DNA of 64,000 nt from Paraphaeosphaeria minitans. Taxonomy: Eukaryota > Ascomycota > Dothideomycetes > Pleosporales > Didymosphaeriaceae. Shown in pieces: positions 47,536 to 58,231 of this stretch (the stretch's first letter is position 1; every line of letters begins with the position of its first letter). The translations under genes were made by a program, and so were the position numbers. The stretch spans positions 1,054,001 through 1,118,000 of the forward strand of contig WJXW01000006.1 in NCBI GenBank assembly GCA_015832175.1. Direction: 5' to 3'. The notes under the pieces were generated by a model, which ran no database searches, was not told where the DNA came from, and worked only from the letters and a program-made list of their open reading frames with translations.

Positions 47536-48188
47536 GGTGGTTAGTCTAGGAGCGCGCGCGGGGTTGCATGGTGTGCGGGATGCAAAATAGAGATATGGAG
47601 GAGAGAAGGGCGATGGCGGAAGCGAAAGCGGAAGCGGAAAGCACTTACAGCGTGGGGTTATACGTCGGCCGTGATGGCCGATGGGATTATTTGGGGGGGG
47701 GGGGGGGGCGCGACGGGCCAGAACAGTGCGGCGGATGTTGGTTGTTGGTTGTTTGTCGTCTGTCGTCTTCAGAAAAAGATGCGTGGTTCAACGGCGGGCA
47801 GTGATTGGGAGTGGAGTGGCCGTCAACAGTGTCATGGGAACGGCGGCAACGTGAGTGACGGAAGGCAAGGTAAGGTCACGGGAGCATCGTCGTGAGATGG
47901 GTGATGTGTTGCAGCAGGCCGTCGTGGGAGGGCGATTATTATGGTAGCTGTAGGTCCTAGGTAGGTTCTGTGGCCTTTTGTGTTGTCGTGCCTTGCAGCC
48001 AGACGGCCAACCCAGCCCGCAGACGTCACTACGGTAGGCGTAGCGAGTGCGGCGGGCCATTTGGTCTCTCGCGCACCTAACGCGACGCGCTTGATGCCAC
48101 ACCCAGTCGCACGCCCACGTCTACATAACCACCAGCCCAGCCCAGCCCAGCCCAGCAGTAGCAGCAGCAGCAGCCGCGCCCCGCAGCC
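47536..48188. promoter_or_regulatory. Divergent promoter region of GPC1 and SMC1
   Basis: 653 bp between two divergent starts. It includes a run of about 16 G at 47692-47707, a CCCAG tandem repeat near 48135-48155 and an AGC/CAG repeat just before the SMC1 start. The frame upstream of the SMC1 ATG happens to be open back to 47980, but the ATG at 48189 is the one that aligns with SMC1 proteins. Confidence 0.55.
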
Positions 48189-51100
48189 ATGGGCAAACTC
48201 GTGCGCCTCGAGCTGTACAGTAAGTGACGCGCCCACAGCTTCGCCCAGTCTTCGTGTTGACCCATGGGCTGTAGATTTCAAGACGTATCGCGGCAAACAT
48301 GTCCTGCCCTTTGGCGATTCGTACTTCACCTCCATCATCGGTCCCAATGGCTCCGGGAAGTCCAACAGCATGGACGCCATCTCCTTCGTGCTCGGCATCA
48401 AGTCTGCTTCATTGCGCTCGCGCGAACTGCGGGAGCTCGTGTACCGCGGCCGCATCATCAGCACGAGCAAGACCGCTGTCGACGAGGCCAACGGCGACCA
48501 GAATGGCGATCAAGACGGCGAGACGCAGGACGGCGACTCGCAGCAGGGCGACCCCAAGACTGCCTGGGTCGAGGCCGTCTTCGAAGACGATGCCGAGAAC
48601 ATTCACCGCTGGCGCCGCACCATCACCACCGCCGGCCAAAGCGAGTACCGCATAAACGGACGCGTCGTCACGGCACGAGCTTACAACGAGGCTCTGGAAG
48701 ACCAGAGTATCTTGGTCAAGGCTCGCGCCTTCCTCATCCCCCAGGGCGAGGTGGAAGAAGTCGCAAAAAAGCCTCCCAAGGAGATCACCTACATGCTTGA
48801 GCAGATCTCGGGCAGTCTGGAGAAGAAGGCTGACTACGAAAGGCTCAAGGCCGAGTCGGATGCCGCCGCAGAGGACAACTCGCAGTTTCTCCAGTCAAAG
48901 CGTCACATCAATGCCGAGATCAAGGAGTACACGACGCTTGAGGCCGAAGCCAAGGCCTACGAGAGGAAGGTTGCCGAACGCGACGATGCCGCAGTGACGC
49001 ACATCATGTGGAAGCTATACCACCACCAGCAGGCCATCGAAAAAGCCCGCGATAACATCTCGCGCCATGCAGAAGAGCTCAAGGAGCATCGACGCGGTGT
49101 TCAGAAATACCACGACAGATTGCAGGATGCTACCAAGGAGGAAGCCAAGGTCAAGCGGAACATCGCAAAAACCAACAACGACGTGAACGCTACGACCAAA
49201 GATATAGAGGACGCTCAGAACGACCTGGTCCCCATTGAAGAAAAGATACGGCTTACCGAGCAAGAACTGAAGAAGTTGGAAGCCAGGATCGCTTCCTTGA
49301 CCAAGGAACGGGACGCCAAACAGCAGGACCTCGGTCGGTTCGACAAGAATCTCTCGCAGCTCGACAAGGCCGAAAAGCAGTGGGAAGCACAGCGCAGAAC
49401 CACCGCCGGACAGCAAGGCCAAGAGCTTTCGCCCGAGGACGAGCAAGAACACAACCGACTCCGAAGCCAGGTCAGCAAGCAGACTTACGCCGACCAGGCC
49501 GAGGTCAGCAGGCTTGAGCGCGAGATTGGCACTGAGCGGGAACATGCTCGCAATCTTCAGCAGAAGATAGATGGCTTCCGGACGACCGTGGAAAGGTTCG
49601 AACAGGAGATCGCTCAGCTCCAAGAACGACAGAGCGAACTGAAGACCGCCTTGAAAGAAAGGAAGAGCACACGTGCCACGAAGCGTCAAGAGCTTAACAA
49701 GCTTGAGTCTGACCGGAACCGCAACAAGGCTCAATCTGATGAGCTGAATCAAGAGCTTACCAAAGTCCTTCGCGAGCTTGGATCCGCCGAGATGGGCCGC
49801 CACGAGACCAACAGAGAACGGGCCATTCGTGAACATGTTTCCAAGATGAAGCGCACTTTTGGCGCAAGCGTGTATGGACGGTACAAAGACCTGATCAAAC
49901 CCAAACAGAAGAAGTACGAGTCTGCCATCGGTACGCTGCTTGGCTGGCACATGGATGCCGTGCTCGTAGACACCGATAAAACTGCAAGAGACTGCGTTCA
50001 GTTCTTGAAGGAAGGAAAGCTTGGCCAGATGAGCTTCCTGCCTCTAGACTCGTTGACTGTGCAGTCAGCAAATCAAAACCTAAAGGGCATGCATGAGGGC
50101 ATGCGTCTAGGCATAGACTGCATTGACTACCCACCTCACCTCGAGCGAGCCATCTCATCTGCATGCGGCGATAGCGTCATTTGCGACAATCTCAAACTTG
50201 CCCAGCACATGTGTTTCGAGCGAAAAATTGGCGTCAAGGCAGTGACTTTGGATGGCTCCGTCATCTCCAAGGGTAACACTATGACTGGTGGTACCATGCA
50301 AGGTTCGAACCAGAAGCAGCAATTCGGCGACGCGGAACTCGAGGCACTGAGGCAGAATGTGCAGAAAATCCAATCCAAGCTTGCCAATGTTGCCAGAGCC
50401 GATGCCTTCGACAGAGATATAGATGAGCTGCAGGTAGAGCTCAACGATCTAGACGATCAGACGCGCCGTCTGGAAGACGAGATTAAGACAATCGAGCGCA
50501 ATATCAGCAGCAAACAGAAGGAGCTCACCCACGACAAGAACATCTTGAGGCAAGAGCAGCCAAAGCTCAACGATGTGACGCAGCGATTACAGAACGGGGA
50601 GAAAGACATGAGGGAGAAGGCAGATGCCGTTCATCAAGTTGAAGATGCTGTATTCGCGGCTTTCTGTCAGCGACTCGGTTACGCCAACATTCGCGAATAT
50701 GACTCCCAACAAGGTTCGGCCCAACAGGAAGCATCTCAGAAGCGTCTCGAGTTCAGGAAACAGCGCACATCGCTCGAATTCGTGCACAACAATATTCTGC
50801 GAGAAATTGGGAGCATTGATTCTCGGATAGAGGCCGCACAGGCTAAACTCGATAGGGATCAGACTGCGCTCGAGACGCTCTACGCTCAGCGGGAAGAGCT
50901 ACAGAATTCCATCGATGAGCTCCAAGCCCAATTAGAGACGCTTCAAGAGAAGGTAGCCGCGCTAGAGAAAGACAAGGCCGAGAAGACCCAAGTCGTGAAA
51001 GATGCTCGCAATAAATTGGATAAGCGAAACGAGAAGGTCAGGCATATCGAGGCGGATGTTCAGCAACAGGAGATAGAGATTAAGAACAGGGCCTCGGAAC

Positions 51101-52184
51101 GCTACACCCTGCTGAAGAAATGCCGTCTCGAAGAAATCAAGATACCACTCACGTCAGACTCAGTGCCACTGAACTCGCTACCCATGACAGATGCCGTGCG
51201 TCAACAAGATGAGGACGCAATGGACATTGACGAACCGGACGAGACACAGGCTGAGATCGATGACTACGGTGTCGAGCCCGACTTCGAGAAGCTGGATGAC
51301 GAGCTTCGAGAAGAGATCGATGATATTCTTGCAAAGGTATGCCTCACATCGCTGCACATGCCCGCATCTGCTAATTCTACGCAGGAGGATAACGATGACG
51401 ACAAAGTCCAAGCTGGAGCAGCAGCCGCTCTCAAGAAGGCCGAAGACCAACTCACAGACCGGATCGCTTCACTCGACTCAGAGATTAACAAAGCGAACCC
51501 CAACATGAAAGCGACGGAAAAGCTGGCCGCCGCACGAGATAAACTGACACAGATCGACGATGATTTCAAGACAGCGAAGAGGAAGGCCGACAATGCCAAG
51601 GCAGCCTTCGAAACAGTCAAGGAGGAGCGCATGGAGCTGTTCATGAAGGCCTTCGAGCACATCCGCGATAACATCAAACCTGTCTACCAGGAACTCACGA
51701 GTAGCTCGCAATTCCCTTTGGGCGGTCAGGCCTACCTTGATCTAGAGGACAGCTCGGAACCGTACCTCGCGGGCATCAAGTACAACGCTATGCCACCACT
51801 CAAGCGTTATCGCGACATGGAGCACCTGTCCGGAGGCGAGCGTACCATTGCTGCTCTGGCACTTTTGTTCGCTATTCACTCATACCAACCCAGTCCATTC
51901 TTCGTGCTCGATGAAGTCGATGCTGCGCTGGACAACGTGAACGTCTCGCGTGTGGCCAAGTATGTGACCAGCCATGCGAGGCCGGGCATGCAGTTCATTG
52001 TCATCAGCCATAAGGCTGGGCTGTTCCAGGAGAGCGAGACGCTGGTAGGAATCATGAGGGACCAGGCGAAGATGAGCAGCAAGGCTATCAGTTTGGATGT
52101 AAGCTCTCCTACCAATTGACTAACCCGGCAAGATACTGACCAAAATTGCAGTTGAGGAAGTATCCCATGGCTGCGGCGGCTTGA
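48189..52184 (+). CDS. SMC1: Cohesin subunit SMC1
   Basis: Four exons (48189-48219, 48275-51336, 51385-52098, 52152-52184) encode 1279 residues. The first exon encodes MGKLVRLELY and the start of N11. Walker A is GPNGSGKS at 33-40. A long coiled coil (about 180-520) leads to the hinge (FGASVYGRYKDLIKPKQKKYESAIG... through AVTLDGSVISKGNTMTGG), then a second coiled coil (about 690-1130). The ABC signature LSGGER is at 1179-1184 and Walker B VLDEVD at 1205-1210. The ending LRKYPMAAAA is in exon 4. It pairs with SMC3 and the kleisin in the cohesin ring that holds sister chromatids. An Asp/Gly-rich insertion lies at about 75-95. Intron 2 is 48 bp, a multiple of three with no stop, so its retention would only insert 16 residues. 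Confidence 0.96.
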
Positions 52185-53138
52185 TGATGCGAGGGTTTGG
52201 GACTGTATATTTTTCGTTCTGCGGTTTGAGTCACATGTGGGATGATACCATGGTTCCGTCACATACTGCACACGCCTCGCGGGTTATGACTGTTGGGTCG
52301 TGAGTTAACACAGCTTATGTTTCCCAGGGTGCAGGAGTGTACGTGTTGTAGTACGAATGATGTGGTCTTGAATGATGCACTTTGCTCTTGTGCTCTTCCT
52401 GTTGATACACGCCATGTCTGAGACAATGATGCGGACGCTTGTGTGTGGCTATAGCACGGAAACAGCACACAGCAGGCGGTGGGTGTATTGTGGAGCCTGG
52501 GGTAACACACGGTACTTTGCATCAGTGGCGAGGCTACGGACCAGGTTGTCAACCTCGTCCCGTCTCCACTAAAAACTTGACCGGCCACCATTTACATCAC
52601 ATGAGTGAAATGGCAGCAGAATTTCGTCTCGCATGGTGTGAATCTTCTTGTTATATGTGACGATTGCCACAAATCGATGCGTATGTATGCTCTATAACCA
52701 TTCAAGTAGATGTTCCACTTCTATCACCACCAGGCCGATGGGATGGATTCATACAGTGACATATCGCTCGTACCTACAACCATTTGTCGGTCATGATATC
52801 CCAGCCTACTCCGAATCTCGAGTTTCTGGAACGTTCTTGTGAGCAACGAGTACATGTGCAGCAGAGACTTGCCCGCGTGTTAGTGAAGGTAGAAAAGGCG
52901 ACCCAATAGAAAAAGCTCAGATCCTCGGCGCATGATTGATTCTGAGCATCCCCATGCCCCTTCATTGGGCTTTGGCTTTGGCTGTAGCGCCGCGGGCCGT
53001 TTGTTTGCAGCAGCAGTAGCAGCAGATCGTTTGCAAGGCAATATATAAACGCTCATAGACCGCCAGCACTCGACTCCTTTACTCGACATCACTACCCAGA
53101 TCAGACCCGGTCAGCTTCTATTTCTCATTTTCAGGACC
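52185..53138. other. Intergenic interval, promoter of the Cys-rich gene
   Basis: No supported gene. The last 100 bp include an AGCAGTAGCAGCAG stretch and an AATATATAAA TATA-like box at about 53039-53048, about 90 bp before the next start codon. Confidence 0.5.
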
Positions 53139-54055
53139 ATGAAGCTCTCTTTCATTCTCTTGGCCGTTCTTGCCGCGGTTGCGTGGGCCAGTAAGTGAAC
53201 CATTGATCAGACTCATGGTGCCTATCTGGAAGCATACTGACGTCATTTTTCAGCGCCCTTACAGCAAGCCGGGGTCAAGGAGATTCAGCAAGGATATGAG
53301 GTAGAGCATCGCCAGACAATACCCCCGGAGAAGCCAGACCGGTGCTACGTGTGCGATAGGGTCTACCTCGATTGCATGGCTCACGTGAGACCTCTTCCCC
53401 AAGCAAGAAACATGATGCCCTGACAGCAATCTAAGTGCTATGGTCCGTCGAAGGAGTGCCAACTAGAATGCCGGATTGAGGCATGTGACTACGAGGATGT
53501 GAGTTGATCTTTCCCCTCAGGATCATCTTCGGTGCTGACATCAATCCCCCAGTGTCACAGGAACTGTGGCTGGACCGGCTGTAGTCAGAAGAAAGCTTTA
53601 CAGGTCAATGCTCAGCAAGATGGCGCCCAGCAGACGGAAGCTCAACAAGAGCCCAGTGTGGAAGAGCGCAGCCCTGTCGCCCAGCACTCGGACAAACCGT
53701 CAAATAACCCATGCGAGAAGTGTGACAAGAAGTTTGACTCTTGTATGAACGACTGGTGGTGTTGGTTCCACAAAGACGTGTGCTTCAAGGACTGCCGCGT
53801 TGAAGTCTGCGAGGAGATCGAACAGGAAAGTGATTGTGGATATCATCGCGACGATACGAGGTACTAACAGTCTGCCAGTGTCACCAGAAATGTGGCTACA
53901 AAGATTGCGAAGTCCGCAAACAGACTACCGCGTTCCGAGAGAACCACGGAAAGAATACTACACAGCAGGCGCCCAACGAAGAGACCACCGAAAAGCAAGA
54001 GACCGACGGTGATCTCGACAACCGCATTCTTGCGTGCGAGCGGAGTCGCAGCTAG
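53139..54055 (+). CDS. Secreted protein of tandem ten-cysteine modules
   Basis: The start 53139 opens a clear signal peptide (MKLSFILLAVLAAVAWA). Exons 53139-53190, 53254-53384, 53427-53498 and 53553-53829 join in frame. Mature protein: module 1 (CYVCDRVYLDCMAH...C......CQLECRIEACDYEDCHRNCGWTGC), a Gln/Glu/Ser-rich linker, then module 2 (CEKCDKKFDSCMNDWWC......CFKDCRVEVC...CHQKCGYKDC). Both share C-x2-C-x6-C-x5/6-C-x6-C-x3-C-x4-C, and both end with C-x3-C-x4-C. To complete module 2, a 41-bp intron (53830-53870) must be removed; the last exon is then 53871-54055 and the total is 238 residues. That intron has TACTAAC touching its AG, which is unusually tight, so the junction is uncertain; without it the protein stops at 53867 with 189 residues. 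I recognise no family. Small, secreted and Cys-rich, it is effector-like. Confidence 0.7.
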
Positions 54056-54138
54056 ATTCCACAGACGTTTCAGCGTATCCGGATCATGCTGGGGATGTGA
54101 ACGTCGACTGTAACTCCTGAACGGATCATTACAACTAG

Positions 54139-54294
54139 TGTCTCAACCTTTGTCGTTCCTGGAGGCCACCGGATGTACACCCGGAGAAGTGCTACGAGTA
54201 CTGCGAGGTTGACACTTGCAAGTTCAGAATTGTTAGAGGAACTACCCGATTTGGTTCTCCTGATGTTAGTCCTGAGCATCCCTTGATCGTCTGA
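54139..54294 (+). pseudogene. Possible third, decayed copy of the Cys module
   Basis: Right after an AACTAG acceptor-like site an open stretch to TGA 54292 contains C-L-N-L-C, then KCYEYCEVDTC. The last three Cys have exactly the C-x3-C-x4-C spacing of modules 1 and 2 in the gene just upstream. The N-terminal half of the module is not intact, and no clean splice joins it to the upstream gene. It may be a decayed module or an unrecognised 3' exon. Confidence 0.45.
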
Positions 54295-55874
54295 CTATGG
54301 AGAGGTCAGTTATCGTGAGTTCATTCAACTTTGGCCTCTGATACGGTAGGAATTCAAGATAATGTGAATGATAGGTTGACTATCGATTTTTCTTATTGTC
54401 TAGTGTGTGACACATCCGGATAAGGCTTGCGCTCAAGTAGCACTGTCCCACGAACCTGTGAATGAACCTCTCCGGAAGGTCTCTACAGCCGCACATACCG
54501 CAGCGGCATGGCGCATGAGGTTACTAGCTCCAGGAACGTCCCGTATCGCGCATTAGACCATGCATAAACGGCCCGCCGACGAATCCATCATCCGGGAGGA
54601 AGACGGCGCTCGTTTTTCACGAGAATATCAATAGTCCAATGTGTGGTTGGTGTCGTAGCAGACGCTTGGGACCAGATTCGACTTTGGTGAACAGCACAAC
54701 CGGATTTCCACCGAAGCTGCACTAAACGCTGTGAAGGTCCACAGAGGTTCAGGTTCCTCGGAGCAGCAACGCTACGAATTCTAGCTCTTATCGGAGGCTT
54801 CTTCGGCTCGGAGAGAAGCACAGAGTCGGCACATGTCGCTGACCATCCTCTAGCACACCTTGGGAGCTGCAATGGCTACCCTCGGTATGCCTTCGACATG
54901 ATTCTTTAGCACTGAAGCCCTTCTACAAAGCGATTGTCGCCTGCAGTTGTTCGGTTTGTCGTTTTCGGCTCCCCGCACGTATTCTCCAGTTGATGGCGTA
55001 GGTAGGGTTTCAAATCAAATGATCGGCCGAGCAAGCCTCCTTCTCGGCAGCGCTAAGCCGATCCTAGCTCCACTCCGATTAGCAATGTCGAGACACCGAG
55101 CGTCTTTCGTTCTGCAAAACCACTACTAGCTATAGCGAACACCACCGCATCCTCCAGTCCCCAGTTCCCTATCACGACTTCACAGTACATTAGCTATTTT
55201 CCTCGAGATGACAGAAGAGCTCCCAATTCCACATGGGCCACAGAGATTGTGTCGTGAGGCAGCAACTACTCAGTCGTTAGCTGACGATCCTCAAACGATT
55301 GAAACTTGACGTCTCTAAAAATGTTTAACCTTCCAAGGCCACTAGCCTGGGCTTGTAAAGGAAACTTTGCCATGGGCTCCTCTTTCTGAAGCCGTCCGTC
55401 TTGTTGGATGCTGATGACCAAATTCAAACCTTTTTAAGTGCATTGGCAATTCTTTGGCAGTTGGATTCGAGGGGCGAACGTAAATGTAACCCACGAAATC
55501 ACTACAATGAAATGGTGGAGGCTGATTGCCCACAAGACAATAGTTCGACATGAACGAGCCAGCCGAACACTTTCGCAGCCAAACCCTGCTGGACCAGTAT
55601 CGGAACCCACAACGCCAGCATTGGCATCGTATACTAACCCTTGATATGATCCACTCACTATTGATTCACAAGTACTGTTTCATCCAGTCCCTGTCTTATT
55701 GAGAATTTGCTTCCATTCGGCATCCGATATGAACCCTCTTGGGCCTATATGAGGCATTCTTCGCTTTCATGCGGGATGTGTCCTTTTTTCTTCTCCAGTT
55801 CTCCGGCTCAGCAGACTTCCTCGACGGTCCTCCTATCTTTCATTATCAATTCTCTCATTTAAACTTTTTTTCTG
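54295..55874. other. Intergenic interval, no supported gene
   Basis: There is no recognisable coding sequence. A Cys-containing stretch after a TCTAG site at about 54403 (C-V-T-H-P-D-K-A-C) might be a further scrap of the upstream Cys-module gene. The P450 promoter lies at the right end. Confidence 0.4.
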
Positions 55875-57879
55875 ATGGCTTCGTTCACTTTGATTCTCTT
55901 GGCCCTTTCATTGTTTTCATACCTGACCTTGAAGGTCATTGAAGCATTTCGTTGTAATAAAATACCGTCCGCTCTCAAGAAGCTGCCTGGACCCAAAGGT
56001 ACGGTTCGCTGCACGTTCCCAATCTCTGTTCGGGCTCTCACGGATACTGACTCGTCTACAGGATACCCATTTATCGGATCTGTTCCTGATGTACCCGAGA
56101 AAAATGGATTCATCAAATTCGCCGAATGGGGCAAAGAATATGGCCCTATCTACCAAGTCAACTTAGCTGGCACCAACCACGTATGGATCTCTTCGGACCA
56201 GATCGCGAAAGATCTTCTAGCAAAGAAAGGATCTATATACTCCGACAGGCCGCATATCCCTGGCCTGATGAACGATAATAGAACGAGCGCTCAGTACTTA
56301 CCGCTGCTCAGTAAAAATGGTAAGTCAACTACGGAAGCGGCATAGGAAGCTCACACTAAAAAACCTCCCAGATGGATGGACACGACAGAGGAAGTTTACG
56401 AACGTCATCATGCGCGAGTCAGAACAAGCGCTTTTCCATCGATATCCCGAGATCGAGGCAAAGCGCATGCTTGTTGAGCTCCTAGAAGAGCCAGACCGTT
56501 ACAACCATGCTCTAGAGTCCTTCGTTGCCCGCGTCACCTGTCGCCTGGCTTGGGGACGCAGCGAAGCGAGTGATGAACTCAAACAGCGCGCACGCGAGTT
56601 GCTTCTTGGTGTCTCACCCACTGGTTCTTTTGCCAACAAGCTCCCTTTCTTGATGGCCATCCCAGACTGGCTTTCCCCAGCTAAAGCATGGGAACGAAGA
56701 CGTGCCCGAACCGAGCGCTTCTTCTTCCAGACCATGCAAAATGAAGTTGAGAAGGATGCTCGGGAGGAGAAGGCACCTCAGTCGTGGATGAAGATCTGCC
56801 TCGACAGCCGCAGCAAATGGGGCTTCCAGTATGAGTTGGAAGGCGCGTATGCTGTCGGCATGCACGGTATCGCCGGAGCGTTGACAATTGCTGCGCCAAT
56901 GCAGACGTTTTGCTTGGCCATGTGCTTCTACCCACAGTATCTACCAATGCTGCACGAGGAACTGGATCGGGTGTGTGGCGACCGTCTTCCCGTTGCAGAG
57001 GATCGGCCTAATCTTCCCTTCCTGCGCGCTGTAATCCGAGAGTGTCTGCGCTGGCGCCCACCTGTCCCTACGGGCATTCCCCACGAGCTCACGCAAGACG
57101 ACGAATACAACGGCTACCACATCCCAAAGGGTAGCGTGATGCATCCACTCGAATGGTGAGTATTTTCTAGTCTTGGCACGAAAGAAGACTTGACTAATAA
57201 CGTTACAAGGGCCATCGCTCGCGACCCGTCCATGTTCCCAGACCCGGAGGCTTTCAACCCGCTGCGCTGGATTGAGCCCGGCTGGCCCACATACCAGGAG
57301 CCGCTTACTCAGTTCCCTACCATTATCAACTGCTCCCAATTTGGGTATGGTAGAAGACTGTGTCAGGGCCAGACTGTCGCAGATGAGGACCTGTTGATAG
57401 GGATCGGGTCGATAGCGTGGATGTTTGACATCTCCAAGGAACACATCCCTGTTGCAGCAAACGCCTCGAGCCACTCGATTGGCATGATTGAGAACGCTTC
57501 CATATCCCAAGAAGAGCTCACTACCGGGATCGAGAAGCCCGAGTCTCACACCATGGAAGACGCGCTTTTGTCGAAGTACACATACCCTGGAGCCTTCCCA
57601 GCTAGTTGCGACGAGAGAGAAGAGAAGATAATCGAGAAGGTGAAAGAGCTTTCGAAGTTTGACCCTGCCAATATCGATCCTACGCTTGACTTCAGCACTT
57701 TGTTGATCGCGAAACCGCTGCCGTTTGAGTTTGAGCTGCGACCGCGCGATGGGGAGCGTGCTGAGAGAGTGAGGAAATTGTTCCAAGAGGGGTGCGAGAA
57801 GGGTGAATACAAGGAGAGTCGAGAGTTCTGGGGTGAGAATCAAGGGAAGGGGAAGCCTTGTGGGTGGGGCAAGGTTTGA
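55875..57879 (+). CDS. Cytochrome P450 monooxygenase
   Basis: Four exons (55875-55998, 56062-56319, 56372-57155, 57210-57879) close in frame to 611 residues. An N-terminal membrane anchor (about 3-22) and the hinge LPGPKGYPFIG are followed by the P450 core: DGWTRQRKF, helix-I region GIAGALT, ExxR in RECLRWRPP, FNPLRWIEP and the heme loop FGYGRRLCQG with Cys440 as axial ligand. Two things are odd. Where most P450s have AG-x-(D/E)-T, this one has AGALT, so the acid of the proton-relay pair is missing. And about 75 extra residues lie between the heme loop and the final strand (PFEFELRPR), making it longer than the usual 500-530. The enzyme class is clear; the substrate cannot be told. It is followed by an MFS transporter but no biosynthetic core enzyme. 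Confidence 0.92.
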
Positions 57880-58231
57880 AGGTAGATGATGTTTGGTACC
57901 ATAGACATAACGACATGTTTGCTATTTGATCGTCACCTGAACATGAATGCGATATGGGAAGATATTAGCATGAGAGTTTGGCATGTCGAGGTTTGATAGC
58001 ATTTAGCGTTCGTGTACACAATGCCTCTAAAGGTTGCGCCGCGGAAAGCACGTGATTTCTCCATGGACACAATCGATGACGTTGCTGAGCACCAACTTTG
58101 GACAACATCAACAACACCATCAGCGACGACAACACAGCTCTGATGCTCCCCTGTTGACCGTATCAAGACCGGCACGCTCGCTAGAGCAGTGCTTCGCTTG
58201 GGCTCCACGACTCAGTGCTCCTAATTTCACA

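Noticed and set aside
49015..49950. Leu/Phe-rich minus-strand frame of 311 codons
   Set aside because: It is antisense to the SMC1 coiled coil; Glu/Lys/Gln codons on one strand give hydrophobic codons on the other.
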